A DNA stretch of 64,000 bases from Streptomyces sp. ISL-1 (GCF_018614585.1 NZ_JAGGOI010000006.1:62001-126000), one strand, 5' to 3'; shown: positions 27,558 through 37,039, counted from the first letter of the stretch. Notes: a model not told the origin generated them from the sequence alone. Numbers and translations are program-made.

Positions 27558-28382
27558 ATGACCGCGCCCACCACACCAGGTCCCGCACCTCACTCCCGTC
27601 CTCATCATCCTCGTACGGTCGACCTCGACCTCGGCGGCCGTACGGCACTCGTCACCGGCGCGGCGGGCGGCATCGGCCGAGCCTGCGCGCTGCGGCTGGC
27701 GGCAGCCGGTGCGGTGGTCAGGGCCGTCGACCGGGACGCCGAAGGGCTTGAAGCTCTTGCCGCGGACTCCCCGGGGCTGGCCGGCGCCGTGGAGCCGCAG
27801 GTCCTGGACCTCACCGACCTTGATGCGGCGGAGGCGGCGGCTGCCGGGGCGGACATCCTGGTCAACAATGCGGGGCTGCAATTGGTCCGGCCCATCGAGG
27901 AGTTCCCGCCGGACGTCTTCCACACCGTGCTCACCGTGATGCTGGAAGCACCGTTCCGGCTGATCAGGGGCGCGCTGCCGCACATGTACGCCCAGGAGTG
28001 GGGCCGAATCGTCAATATCTCCTCGGTGCATGGGCTGCGAGCCTCTGCCTTCAAGTCCGCCTATGTGGCCGCCAAACACGGTCTGGAGGGGCTTTCGAAG
28101 ACGGCGGCCCTGGAGGGCGCTCCACATGGGGTGACGTCCGTATGCGTCAATCCCGGCTATGTCCGCACACCACTGGTCGAGCGACAGATCGTCGATCAGG
28201 CCGCGGCCCATTCCGTGGCCGAGGAGCGCGTCCTCGCCGACGTACTGCTCAAGGACTCCGCGATCAAGCGGCTGGTCGAGCCGGAAGAGGTCGCCGAAGC
28301 CGTGCTGTACCTGTGCAGTCCGCAGGCATCCTTCATCACCGGCACCTCACTCGCGATCGACGGCGGCTGGACCGCCCACTAG
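27558..28382 (+). CDS. SDR dehydrogenase, 3-hydroxybutyrate dehydrogenase-like
   Basis: 274 residues. NAD-binding motif TGAAGGIGRA, NNAG, then the triad S (NISSVHG), Y and K (SAYVAAKHG), followed by VNPGYVRTPLVE and a C-terminal GTSLAIDGGWTAH. The VHGLRASAFKSAYVAAKHGL pattern with the long PGYVRTPLVERQI loop fits D-3-hydroxybutyrate dehydrogenases, which oxidise 3-hydroxybutyrate to acetoacetate. ATG 27558 is chosen over GTG 27549 because TAGGGT lies seven nucleotides before it. The following GAF/PucR regulator and MHS transporter may form a carboxylate-utilisation neighbourhood (inference). Confidence 0.75.
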   Translation: MTAPTTPGPAPHSRPHHPRTVDLDLGGRTALVTGAAGGIGRACALRLAAAGAVVRAVDRDAEGLEALAADSPGLAGAVEPQVLDLTDLDAAEAAAAGADILVNNAGLQLVRPIEEFPPDVFHTVLTVMLEAPFRLIRGALPHMYAQEWGRIVNISSVHGLRASAFKSAYVAAKHGLEGLSKTAALEGAPHGVTSVCVNPGYVRTPLVERQIVDQAAAHSVAEERVLADVLLKDSAIKRLVEPEEVAEAVLYLCSPQASFITGTSLAIDGGWTAH

Positions 28383-28434
28383 GCATCCGGGGCCTCCCCG
28401 GACATCCCGCGGCCGCCGGCGAGGGGTGACGCGG

Positions 28435-28461
28435 TTATCCACAACGGCTTCGTCGTCCACA
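28435..28461 (+). promoter_or_regulatory. Two DnaA-box-like sequences
   Basis: TTATCCACA (28435-28443) and TCGTCCACA (28453-28461) are direct repeats 18 bp apart, close to the Streptomyces DnaA box TTGTCCACA. They lie 40-70 bp before the PucR-type regulator start. Binding is not shown. Confidence 0.35.
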
Positions 28462-28502
28462 GGGCTGGTGCGACCACCCGTACGGCAGGTAATCCTGTGT
28501 CC

Positions 28503-30443
28503 ATGTCCCACGATCAAGCCTCCTACCTGGAGCTCCTCGCACGCGGTGCCGCCGCCGAGGCGTACGACCGTCCCGTGCTGCTCGCCCGTGCCAGCGGCAC
28601 GGCACCGGACGAGCTCGCCGCCATCGAGCACGCCAAGCAGCTCGCGCTGCGGGTGCGCGCCGAGCTGGAGGGGCGGCGACGGCGCGAGGCCGAGCTTTCC
28701 GCGCTCTTCGAGACCGCGCACGACCTGGCGGGTCTGCGCGACCTCGACGCCGTGCTGCGGGCGATCGTGCAGCGCGCACGATCGCTGCTCGGCACCGAGG
28801 TCGCGTATCTGAGTCTCAACGACCCGTCGGCGGGCGACACCTATATGCGGGTCACGGAAGGCTCGGTGTCGGCGCGCTTCCAGCAGTTGCGGCTCGGCAT
28901 GGGGGAGGGGCTCGGCGGGCTCGTCGCCCAGACTGCCCGGCCGTATGTCACCGACAGCTATTTCGACGACGCCCGCTTCGAGCACACGCGAACAATAGAC
29001 ACGGCCGTCAGCGACGAGGGCCTGGTCGCGATCCTCGGGGTGCCGCTGATGCTTGGCAGTCAGGTGATCGGCGTGCTCTTCGCCGCCGACCGCCGCGAGA
29101 GAGTCTTCGAACGCGAACAGGTCGCGCTGCTGGGCTCGTTCGCCGCGCACGCGGCTGTCGCCATCGACACCGCGAACCTGCTGGCGGAGACCCGTTCTGC
29201 GCTCGCCGAGCTGGAGCGGGCCAATGAAATCATCCGGGACCACAGCGGCGTCATCGAGCGTGCCTCGGAGGTCCACGACCGGCTGACCGAGGTGGTGCTG
29301 CGCGGCGGAGGCGTTCACGATGTGGCCGCCGCCCTGTCCGAAGTCCTGGACGGCGCGGTGGAGTTCACCGACGACGACCTCGATGCGACCGGCGCCGACG
29401 GCCGTGCGATACGGCACGGAGACGACTGGGTGGCAGCGGTCTCGGCGGGCGGCGAGATGCTGGGCGCCCTGGTGCTCCGGGGCCGACGGGACCTCGATCC
29501 CGTCGACCGGCGCACGTTGGAGCGCGCCGCCATGGTCACCTCGCTGCTGCTGCTCGCCCGGCGCTCCGCCCACGACGCCGAACAGCGAGTACGGGGCGAG
29601 CTGCTCGACGACCTCCTGGATGCCGCCGACCGCGACCCCCGGCTGCTGCGTGAGCGGGCCGCGCGGCTTCGGGCCGACCTGGACGCCCCGCATGTGGTGC
29701 TCGCCGCCCGCATCGACGGCCCCGGCACGGACGCCGCGGACCGGGAGGCGGCACGCTGGGACACGACCGGCCGGGACACTGCGGGCCGGGACTCCGCTGC
29801 CGTCGAGCGGGAGACCGCGGACCGTCAGCGTCTGTGGTCCGCCGCCTCGCACCTGGCGGCGACCCGCTCGGGCCTGGCGGCTGCTCGCGACGGCGGCACC
29901 GTATTGCTGCTGCCGCTCGGCCCCGAGGACACCGCGTCCGACCTCGCCCGTCAGACCGCCAGACAACTGGGCGACACACTCAGGGAGTTGGTCACCGTTG
30001 GCGCGTCCGCGCCGGTTGCCGCGCCGGCCGGCGATCCGCGCCCGATAGCCGGCGCGTACGCACAGGCGCGTCGCTGCCTCGACGCTCTGCACCTGCTCGG
30101 CCGCTCCGGACAGGGCGCAGCCGCACAGGACTTGGGGTTCCTCGGCCTGCTGCTCGCCGACCCCGGCGACATCGACGGCTTCGTACAGCGCACGATGGGC
30201 GAGGTCGTCGAGTACGACCGACGGCGCGGCACCGACCTGGTGCGTACGCTCGACGCGTACTTCGCGAGCGGCATGAGCCCGGCCCGTACGAAGGACGACC
30301 TGCACGTCCATGTGAACACAGTGGCCCAGCGCCTGGAACGAATAAGCCGGCTGCTCGGCCCCGACTGGCAGTCACCGGCGAGGGCGCTGGAGATCCAGCT
30401 GGCACTGCGACTGCATGCGATGTCTGCGGCGGTCGCGCACTGA
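28503..30443 (+). CDS. GAF domain/PucR-type helix-turn-helix regulator
   Basis: 646 residues. An N-terminal helical region (about 1-60) precedes a GAF domain (about 65-225, with GLGGLVAQTARPYVTDSYF). The middle is a CdaR/GGDEF-like region. A C-terminal PucR HTH closes it (TLDAYFASGMSPARTKDDLH, then VHVNTVAQRLERISRLLG). Such proteins are ligand-responsive activators of catabolic genes. A stretch at about 415-440 (DTTGRDTAGRDSAAVERET) is repeat-like. ATG at 28503 has TAATCC seven nucleotides upstream. Position between the SDR and the MHS transporter suggests it controls one or both. Confidence 0.8.
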   Translation: MSHDQASYLELLARGAAAEAYDRPVLLARASGTAPDELAAIEHAKQLALRVRAELEGRRRREAELSALFETAHDLAGLRDLDAVLRAIVQRARSLLGTEVAYLSLNDPSAGDTYMRVTEGSVSARFQQLRLGMGEGLGGLVAQTARPYVTDSYFDDARFEHTRTIDTAVSDEGLVAILGVPLMLGSQVIGVLFAADRRERVFEREQVALLGSFAAHAAVAIDTANLLAETRSALAELERANEIIRDHSGVIERASEVHDRLTEVVLRGGGVHDVAAALSEVLDGAVEFTDDDLDATGADGRAIRHGDDWVAAVSAGGEMLGALVLRGRRDLDPVDRRTLERAAMVTSLLLLARRSAHDAEQRVRGELLDDLLDAADRDPRLLRERAARLRADLDAPHVVLAARIDGPGTDAADREAARWDTTGRDTAGRDSAAVERETADRQRLWSAASHLAATRSGLAAARDGGTVLLLPLGPEDTASDLARQTARQLGDTLRELVTVGASAPVAAPAGDPRPIAGAYAQARRCLDALHLLGRSGQGAAAQDLGFLGLLLADPGDIDGFVQRTMGEVVEYDRRRGTDLVRTLDAYFASGMSPARTKDDLHVHVNTVAQRLERISRLLGPDWQSPARALEIQLALRLHAMSAAVAH

Positions 30444-30449
30444 ACGCGC

Positions 30450-30482
30450 CGCTGCGCGGACCCCGTTGGGACCCGCGCAGCG
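30450..30482. terminator. Hairpin between convergent regulator and transporter
   Basis: CGCTGCGCGG (30450-30459) pairs with CCGCGCAGCG (30473-30482), with a further CCC/GGG pairing in the loop. It starts seven nucleotides after the regulator stop and 45 nt from the MFS stop. A pyrimidine-rich CTCTCTG repeat follows. Confidence 0.6.
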
Positions 30483-30527
30483 CCGTAAGCCCTGAGCCTG
30501 TCTGTTGCCTCTCTGCCTCTCTGTCTG

Positions 30528-31910
30528 TCAGGCGGTTCGCGCATCGGCCGGCTGAGCCGCGGCCGCGCCGTCCACCGGCTCGGCCTCGATCGCGGTCAGG
30601 TCCCGCTGTCGCGTCTCGCGCGCACAGCCGATGGCCACGACGGTGACCAGCGCGGCCGCGATGACGTACAGAGCGATCGGCGTCGACGAGTTGTAATCGG
30701 CGAGAAGCGCGGTGGCGATCAGCGGCGCCGGGGCGCCGGCCGCGACCGATGAGAACTGTGCACCGATGGAGGCCCCGGAGTAGCGCACACGCGTGGCGAA
30801 CATCTCGGAGAAGAACGCCGCCTGGGGTGCGTACATCGCCCCGTGCAGCACGAGGCCCACAGTGACGGCGAGCAGCAGACTGCCGAAGTTGCCCCTGTCG
30901 ATCAGCGCGAAGAACGGGAACATCCAGGCACCGACACCGATCGCGCCGATGAGATACACAGGCCTGCGCCCGATCCGGTCCGACAGCGCGCCCCATGCCG
31001 GGATGACCGCGAAGTGCACGGCCGAGGCAATGAGCACGGCATTGAGCGCGGTCTGCTTACTGAGCTCCACCGCGGTCGTCGCGTAGACGAGGATGAAAGC
31101 GGTGATGACGTAGTAACTGATGTTCTCCGCCATCCGCGCGCCCATCGCCACCAGCACATCGCGCCAGTGGTGCCGCAGCACGGCGACGAGCGGCATCTTC
31201 TCGACCTGCCCGGAGGCCGCCTTGCGCTCCTCGGCCTGTGCCAGGGCGGCCTTGAAGACCGGAGATTCGTCGACAGAGAGACGTATCCACAAGCCGACGA
31301 TCACGAGCACACCCGAGAGGAGGAAGGGTATGCGCCAGCCCCATGAGATGAAGGCAGCGTCCGATAGCAACGCGGTGAGAGCGGAGAGCACGCCGGTGGC
31401 GAGCAGCTGTCCGGCGGGCGCCCCGGTCTGCGGCCAAGAGGCCCAGAACCCTCGCCGCTTGGCGTCCCCGTGCTCCGACACGAGCAACACGGCCCCGCCC
31501 CACTCACCGCCGAGCGCGAACCCCTGCACCAGCCGCAGCATGGTGAGCAGCACGGGCGCGGCGCTTCCGATGGTGGCGTGCGTCGGCAGCAGCCCGATGG
31601 CGAAGGTCGCCCCACCCATCAGCAGCAGACTCAGCACCAGCAGCTTCTTGCGGCCGAGCCGGTCGCCGTAGTGCCCGAAGACCAGTGCCCCGATAGGGCG
31701 GGCGGCGAAGCCGACGGCGTAGGTGAGGAAGGAGAGCAGAGTTCCGACGAGCGGGTCGGAGCCGGGGAAGAACAGCTTGTTGAAGACCAGCGCGGCGGCT
31801 GAGCCGTAGAGGAAGAAGTCGTACCACTCGATGGTGGTCCCGATGAGGCTCGCGGCGACAATGCGCTTGAGTGAACTGGGAGCTGGTGGAGCGGTGGCAG
31901 AGGCGGCCAT
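30528..31910 (-). CDS. MFS transporter, metabolite:H+ symporter (MHS) family
   Basis: 460 residues with twelve TM segments. Family landmarks: SLIGTTIEWYDFFLYGSAAA at TM1, GHYGDRLGRKKLLV after TM2, RLVQGFALGGEWGGAVLL in TM4, and ISYYVITAFILVY. MHS members (ShiA, ProP, KgtP, citrate and benzoate carriers) import carboxylates or osmolytes with protons. The ATG at 31910 follows GGAAGTGG; a GTG 45 nt upstream is possible. Convergent with the PucR-type regulator. A 54-nt piece of this gene is duplicated at 35393. Confidence 0.85.
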   Translation of the reverse strand: MAASATAPPAPSSLKRIVAASLIGTTIEWYDFFLYGSAAALVFNKLFFPGSDPLVGTLLSFLTYAVGFAARPIGALVFGHYGDRLGRKKLLVLSLLLMGGATFAIGLLPTHATIGSAAPVLLTMLRLVQGFALGGEWGGAVLLVSEHGDAKRRGFWASWPQTGAPAGQLLATGVLSALTALLSDAAFISWGWRIPFLLSGVLVIVGLWIRLSVDESPVFKAALAQAEERKAASGQVEKMPLVAVLRHHWRDVLVAMGARMAENISYYVITAFILVYATTAVELSKQTALNAVLIASAVHFAVIPAWGALSDRIGRRPVYLIGAIGVGAWMFPFFALIDRGNFGSLLLAVTVGLVLHGAMYAPQAAFFSEMFATRVRYSGASIGAQFSSVAAGAPAPLIATALLADYNSSTPIALYVIAAALVTVVAIGCARETRQRDLTAIEAEPVDGAAAAQPADARTA

Positions 31911-31937
31911 GGGTACCACTTCCGGGCGGGGGACGAG

Positions 31938-31986
31938 GACGGTTCGTGTCGCCACACCGTAGGAAGATGCAGGTCAGGGGCACATG
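31938..31986. promoter_or_regulatory. Upstream block shared with 47420-47464
   Basis: In the 390-nt gene-free stretch before the MHS transporter, TTCGTGTCGCCACAC (31943-31957), GTAGGAA, GCAGGT and GCACATG recur in the same order at 47425-47464. The core CGTGT-CGCC-ACACG is an imperfect palindrome. A 7-bp hairpin, TGTGGTG GGA CACCACA (31985-32001), adjoins it. The rest of the stretch shows no gene. Confidence 0.4.
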
Positions 31987-32300
31987 TGGTGGGACACCAC
32001 AGTTCTTGCTGCGGGAGTGCGCGCGACCACCATGAGAGCGATGTCGGACCCGGTGGGGAGGCATGCTGGGCGACCCGACGCCCCGGAGCGCCACATCACT
32101 GACGAACGAACATTGACTGTTCGCTTCGCTGCTCAGGTAGGGCGGCCATTGGCGTCGACCGCAAGAGTCTTGTCCTCGGCACCTGCCCGGAGAACACCGT
32201 CGACTGCCACACAGACAGCGAAGACACGGTCGTGGCCGGGGTCGTTCCCAGCGGCCGGTTTCCGGGAGTCCGGGCTGCCCGGGCTGTCGGGGCTGTCTTC

Positions 32301-32717
32301 CTACGCTGCGAAGAGATCAGCCCAGTGGGTGATTCCACCGGTGTGGACGTGTATGCCGCAGCGGGCCGACAGGGCGGTGATTATGGCGATTCCCCGGCCG
32401 TGCTCGTCCGGGTCAGCCGACTGCCTGGCTGGGAGGGCGCGGCCCGTGTCGGTGACTTCGACGCGCAGGGCTCTGCGTTCGTCGACGCGGACCCACGACA
32501 ACCGCAGCGTCGCCGGTGGCAGGGCGTGGACGAGCGCATTGGTCAGCAGCTCCGAGGCCACCAAGACCGCATCCATGGTGACGTCCGGGGGAAGGCCCCA
32601 CTCGGCGAGCACCGCGCGGACACGTCCGCGTACGACCGAGACGGCCCGCGGGGAATGCGGCACGGGAGAGACATGATCGACTGCCTCGTGGGCCACGGTG
32701 TTGAGCTGAGCTGCCAT
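32301..32717 (-). CDS. RsbW-like ATP-binding protein
   Basis: 138 residues. GHKL fold: VLVASELLTNALVHALPPAT (N box), VEVTDTGRALP (G1), HGRGIAIITALSARCG (G2). It is typical of the compact Streptomyces RsbW-like anti-sigma or kinase paralogues. GAGGAGGG four nucleotides before the ATG gives a strong start. The frame stays open for 51 codons past the TAG at 32301, but the family normally ends here, so I do not extend it. No partner gene nearby. Confidence 0.8.
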   Translation of the reverse strand: MAAQLNTVAHEAVDHVSPVPHSPRAVSVVRGRVRAVLAEWGLPPDVTMDAVLVASELLTNALVHALPPATLRLSWVRVDERRALRVEVTDTGRALPARQSADPDEHGRGIAIITALSARCGIHVHTGGITHWADLFAA

Positions 32718-32890
32718 CTGCCCTCCTCGGCGAGCGCTGCCGGCGGGATGCCGACCTCAATGCACGTTAGGGAGCGATATGAGGCCGGTCAATAAACAGC
32801 GGTCGGCATTACCGAACGGGAGACCTGGATCCGGAAAAATCATCGTATTAGACGCACCAAGACCGGTAAGGACGGACCTAGAATCGCCTT

Positions 32891-33658
32891 ATGGCCGGCC
32901 CAGTCCAGTCCATCGAACGGGCGGCGGCAATCCTGCGCCTGCTCGCCGGCGGCCCTCGTCGGCTCGGACTGGGTGAGGTGGCCGCGTCGCTCGGGCTCGC
33001 GAAGGGCACCGCCCACGGCATTCTGCGCACCCTGCAGCACGTGGATTTCGTGGAGCAGGACGCGGCGACGGGAAAGTATCAGCTCGGGGCGGCGCTGCTC
33101 CACCTCGGCACCAGTTACCTCGACGTCAACGAGCTGCGGTCGCGCTCCATCAACTGGGCCGACGCCCTGGCCGGCCGCAGCGGGGAGGCGGTCCGTCTGG
33201 GCACGCCCCTGGAGGGCAGGGTGCTCATCATCCACCATGTCTTCCGGCCCGACGACACACTCCAGACCCTGGACGTGGGCTCTCTGCTGCCGCTGCATGC
33301 CTCCTCGCTCGGCAAGGTCTTGCTGGCCTTCGGGACCGCGACGGTGGAGTCGGCGCTCGAGGTCGGGCTGGAGGCGTACACCCGGCACACCCTGGTAGTC
33401 CGGGAGGATCTCAACCCGGCGCTCGCCGAGATCCGGGAGCAGGGGTGGGCCGCCGAGGTCCAGGAAATGAGTATGGGTGACGCCGGCATCGCGGCGCCCA
33501 TCCGGGGCCACGGAGGCCTCGTGGTGGGCGCCATCGGCGTGTCCGGCCCGGTCGAGCGGATCTGTGATTCCAAGGGACGGCCTCAGCCGGCCCTGATCAC
33601 CCTGCTCCGTGAGGCCGCACGGGCGATCTCCAGAAACCTGGGGGCGGCCCGCTGGTAG
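32891..33658 (+). CDS. IclR family regulator, GylR-like
   Basis: 255 residues. The N-terminal winged HTH ([20 protein letters not shown], then [20 protein letters not shown]) is followed by an IclR ligand domain ([36 protein letters not shown]). It resembles GylR, the glycerol operon regulator of Streptomyces, and sits directly before glycerol kinase, so sensing of glycerol or glycerol-3-phosphate is likely. ATG at 32891 with TAGAAT six nucleotides upstream: leaderless. The 44-nt gap to glpK suggests one operon. A partial gap from the classic gylR-glpF-glpK-glpD order: glpF and glpD are absent. Confidence 0.85.
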   Translation: MAGPVQSIERAAAILRLLAGGPRRLGLGEVAASLGLAKGTAHGILRTLQHVDFVEQDAATGKYQLGAALLHLGTSYLDVNELRSRSINWADALAGRSGEAVRLGTPLEGRVLIIHHVFRPDDTLQTLDVGSLLPLHASSLGKVLLAFGTATVESALEVGLEAYTRHTLVVREDLNPALAEIREQGWAAEVQEMSMGDAGIAAPIRGHGGLVVGAIGVSGPVERICDSKGRPQPALITLLREAARAISRNLGAARW

Positions 33659-33702
33659 GTCGCGCCACCGCATCCTCGACGCATCGGAAGGCGGCCCGGA
33701 TC

Positions 33703-35217
33703 ATGGTTGAACGGTATGTGATGTCCATCGACCAGGGCACCACCTCCACACGATGCATTCTGTTCGACCACCGTGGGCGGTTGGCCGCGGTCGCCCAGCG
33801 CGAGCACCAGCAGCATTTCCCCAGACCGGGCTGGGTCGAGCACGATGCCGTCGAGATCTGGCGCAACCTGGGGCGGGTCGTGCCCGAGGCCCTCGCCGGC
33901 GTCGGCGTCGGCCGCGACGAGATCACCGCCATGGGGATCGCCAACCAGCGCGAGACGGCAGTGCTCTGGGACCGGCGAACGGGTATGCCGCTCGGCAAGG
34001 CGATCGTCTGGCAGGACACCCGCACCGCTGCGCTCGTCGACGACCTCAGAAACCACCCCGGCGACGACTTCTTCCTCGAACGCTGCTGCCTGCCCCCCTC
34101 GACGTATTTCTCCGCGCCACGGATCCGCTGGTTGTTCGACCATGTCGAAGGGCTGGAACGGCGTGCCCGGGACGGTGAGGTGCTGTTCGGCACGATAGAG
34201 ACCTGGCTGATCTGGAATCTCACCGGCGGCACGGCCGGCGGCCTGCACATCACCGACGTCACCAACGCCAGTCGCACCATGCTGATGAACATCCGCACGC
34301 TCGACTGGGACGAGGCGCTGCTGGAGTTCTTCGGGGTTCCCCGCGTCATGCTGCCCGAGATCCGGCCCTCGTCGCAGCGCTACGGCGAGGCCCGCTCGGT
34401 CCTCCCGGGCGTCCCCATCACGGCCGCCCTCGGCGACCAGCAGGCAGCGCTCTTCGGACAGACCTGCTTCGCCCCGGGCGAGGCGAAGTGCACGTACGGG
34501 ACCGGCAGCTTCCTGCTGCAGAACACTGGCACTGACGTCGTACGGTCCAGGAACGGGCTCCTGACCACCGTCGCGTACAAGATCGCCGACCAACCGGCGG
34601 CCTACGCGCTGGAAGGCCCGATCGCCGTCACGGGCTCGCTGGTCCAGTGGTTCCGTGACCGTCTGGGACTGATCAGCAGCGCCCCGGAGATCGAGACCCT
34701 CGCGCGCACCGTCGAGGACAACGGCGGCTGCTACATCGTTCCTGCGTTCTCCGGTCTGTTCGCGCCTCACTGGCGCAGCGACGCCCGCGGGGTCATCGTC
34801 GGCCTCACCTCGTACATCACCAAGGGGCACCTGGCCCGAGCCGTGCTGGAAGCCACCGGCTGGCAGACGCGGGAGGTCGTCGACGCCATGAATGCTGACT
34901 CCTCGCTCGCCCTGAAGGAGCTCAAGGTCGACGGCGGCATGACATCCGACAACCTGCTCATGCAGTTCCTGGCCGATGTCCTCGACGTGCCCGTGGTACG
35001 CCCCCTGGTCGCCGAGACCGTCTCGCTGGGCGCCGCCTACGCCGCAGGGCTGGCCGCCGGCTACTGGCCGGATCTGGAAGTCCTGCGCCGCAACTGGCAC
35101 CGGGCGGCCCAATGGCTGCCGGACATGGACCCCGCGCAGCGCGAATCGGAATACGACAACTGGCAGCGGGCCGTCGAGCGATCGCTGGGGTGGATCAAAC
35201 CGCCGAACCGCCCATGA
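33703..35217 (+). CDS. glpK: Glycerol kinase
   Basis: 504 residues, the usual length. FGGY signatures: [20 protein letters not shown] at the N-terminus, [31 protein letters not shown] and the C-terminal [20 protein letters not shown]. It phosphorylates glycerol to sn-glycerol-3-phosphate in the cytoplasm with ATP. GGAAGG lies eleven nucleotides before the ATG. Follows the IclR regulator by 44 nt. As no glpF or glpD is attached, this is likely the second, orphan-type glycerol kinase locus known in Streptomyces. No odd residues seen in the ATP or substrate motifs. Confidence 0.92.
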   Translation: MVERYVMSIDQGTTSTRCILFDHRGRLAAVAQREHQQHFPRPGWVEHDAVEIWRNLGRVVPEALAGVGVGRDEITAMGIANQRETAVLWDRRTGMPLGKAIVWQDTRTAALVDDLRNHPGDDFFLERCCLPPSTYFSAPRIRWLFDHVEGLERRARDGEVLFGTIETWLIWNLTGGTAGGLHITDVTNASRTMLMNIRTLDWDEALLEFFGVPRVMLPEIRPSSQRYGEARSVLPGVPITAALGDQQAALFGQTCFAPGEAKCTYGTGSFLLQNTGTDVVRSRNGLLTTVAYKIADQPAAYALEGPIAVTGSLVQWFRDRLGLISSAPEIETLARTVEDNGGCYIVPAFSGLFAPHWRSDARGVIVGLTSYITKGHLARAVLEATGWQTREVVDAMNADSSLALKELKVDGGMTSDNLLMQFLADVLDVPVVRPLVAETVSLGAAYAAGLAAGYWPDLEVLRRNWHRAAQWLPDMDPAQRESEYDNWQRAVERSLGWIKPPNRP

Positions 35218-35392
35218 TGCGCAAACCATTACGCATTGTGACCGAGGTTCTGTCGTGCAGCGACCCCGTTCCCATGGCTCGCGCGGAGCACTGCCGGTGC
35301 CGGTGCCGACGTGGAACCGGTGCTGGTTCAGTGCTGGCCCACTTACCACGATGGCGTAGAAAGCGCAGGCCAACTCTCCAAACGGATGAGTT

Positions 35393-35456
35393 GTCGTACC
35401 ACTCGATGGTGGTCCCGATGAGGGTCGCGGCGACAATGCGCTTGAGAGCTGGGGTT
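35393..35456 (-). pseudogene. Relic of an MHS-family MFS transporter gene
   Basis: 35393-35446 matches 31818-31871 of the intact MHS gene over 54 nt with one mismatch. A 9-nt in-frame deletion follows, then AGCTGG again. Read on the minus strand it gives ALKRIVAATLIGTTIEWYD, then unrelated codons. This is the first-helix coding region only. It sits in the 322-nt gene-free stretch after glpK; nothing else in that stretch is recognisable. Confidence 0.75.
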
Positions 35457-35539
35457 GGGGAGCCTCACCCATTTCAAGATCCCACAGCCGTGAACCCCGT
35501 CACGAACCTCAGGGGACAGAACATCTGGTCCGACCAGTC

Positions 35540-37039
35540 TCAGCTTTGGGTGGCGTGGCAGTGACTGTGGTCGACTTCGGGTGGGCGCGGGGCCGGTGTT
35601 GCGCCGCGGTCGGTACGCCACTCGATCAGTGCGATGCCCAACGCCGTGCAGATGGCGGCGATGCCGACGCCGACGGACGCTGCCACGGCCTGCCGGTAGT
35701 CGTCCCCGCTTGAGGCCAGTACCAGGTAGTACGTGCCGGGCAGTGCGGCCGTCCCCACCGCCCCGCCCAGGCGCTGTCCGGTCTGCAGCGCGCCGCCTGC
35801 GGCGCCCGCCATCCGTACTGGAACCTCCCGCAGCGTCATCGTCACATTCGGGGAGATGACGAAGCCACTGCCGATACCGCCCAGGAGGAGGGCGGGGGCG
35901 GCGGCCCAGACGGCGACTGATGACGGGGCGAACCAAAGCAGCAGGGCCGCTGCGGCGAGGCCGACAACGACGCCGACCAGGCCGAGCACGGTCAGCAGCC
36001 TGCCCATCCGCTCCACAAGCCGTCCGGCTACGAAGGCCGCTCCCGCGGAGCCCACCGCGAACGGTGTCACAGCCAGTCCGGACTGCAGCGGTGAATAGCC
36101 CAGGCCGTTTTGGAAGAACAGTGCGAACACGATCCACACACCGCTGAATCCCATGAAGTAGAGCGTTGCCAGGCCGGCACCGGTGGCGTAGCCGCGGGTT
36201 TCAGTGAGCAACCTTGGTTGCAGCAGCGGTTCGCCGCCGTGGGCTGCGACTCGGCGCTCCCACCACCCGAAGCCGGCCAGCAGCAGTGCCCCTACGGGGA
36301 AGAGCCACCACAGACGGCGCACGCCGTCGGAGTCGGCCAGGACCAACGGCAGCATGACCGCCAGGACACCGCAGCCAAGCAGGGCAACGCCCGACAGATC
36401 GAGGTGTCCCTTCTTGCCCGGGGCGACGCGAGGCAGCAGTCGATAGCCGAGCACGAGTGCCACGGCACCAATGGGAACATTGACGAAGAAGATCCAGCGC
36501 CAGCCCTGGGGACCGGTGGTCAAGGCGAGGATGAGGCCTCCGGTGATCGGACCGACCGCACTGGAGATGCCGACGATGGCGCCGAACAAGCCGAAGGCAC
36601 GAGCACGCTCGGCTCCGGCGAACATCTGCTGGATCAGCGCGGAATTCTGAGGAGCAAGGCAGCCGGCGGCGATTCCTTGCGCCATGCGGGCGATGACGAG
36701 CAGGGTGATCGTCGGTGCCGCCCCCGCGGCGATGCTGCACAAGACAAAGGCCGCGAGTGCTCCGAGGAAGATCCGACGGCGGCCGATCGCGTCGCCAAGG
36801 CGTCCGGCCAGCACCAGCGCAAGGGCGAACGTCAGCGCATACCCGGATACCACCCATTGCACTGAGGCCGGGGAGGCGCCGAGAGCCCTTTGCATCGAGG
36901 GCAGCGCGACCGCGACGATCGTCACATCGAGCAGGATCATGAAGCCCGCCACCAGGGTGACCCACAATGCACGCCAGCGGCTCGGATCCGGCCGGCCTGC
37001 TGACGTCGCCGTGCCTGGTTGTCGCCTACTCGGTTCCAC
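35540..37039 (-). CDS. DHA2 (EmrB/QacA) family MFS drug exporter
   Basis: 499 residues, about fourteen TM segments. WVTLVAGFMILLDVTIVAVA (TM1, motif D1 LDVTIVAVALP), SGYALTFALALVLAGRLGDAIGRRR (motif A) and IFFVNVPIGAVALVLG are typical of fourteen-TM drug:H+ antiporters. It probably exports small toxic or antibiotic compounds; the substrate is unknown. GTG at 37039 with AAAGGAG upstream. The C-terminal tail (HSHCHATQS) is His/Cys-containing but short. It has no adjacent regulator. Confidence 0.85.
   Translation of the reverse strand: MEPSRRQPGTATSAGRPDPSRWRALWVTLVAGFMILLDVTIVAVALPSMQRALGASPASVQWVVSGYALTFALALVLAGRLGDAIGRRRIFLGALAAFVLCSIAAGAAPTITLLVIARMAQGIAAGCLAPQNSALIQQMFAGAERARAFGLFGAIVGISSAVGPITGGLILALTTGPQGWRWIFFVNVPIGAVALVLGYRLLPRVAPGKKGHLDLSGVALLGCGVLAVMLPLVLADSDGVRRLWWLFPVGALLLAGFGWWERRVAAHGGEPLLQPRLLTETRGYATGAGLATLYFMGFSGVWIVFALFFQNGLGYSPLQSGLAVTPFAVGSAGAAFVAGRLVERMGRLLTVLGLVGVVVGLAAAALLLWFAPSSVAVWAAAPALLLGGIGSGFVISPNVTMTLREVPVRMAGAAGGALQTGQRLGGAVGTAALPGTYYLVLASSGDDYRQAVAASVGVGIAAICTALGIALIEWRTDRGATPAPRPPEVDHSHCHATQS

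Noticed and set aside
32107..32123. CGAACA-N5-TGTTCG as a LexA site
   Set aside because: The actinobacterial SOS box needs GAAC-N4-GTTC spacing; here the spacer is longer.
32148..32300. In-frame open extension after the TAG of the RsbW-like gene (GHDRVFAVCVAVDGVL)
   Set aside because: Family members end at this TAG, and 51 open codons are common in GC-rich DNA; readthrough is not supported.
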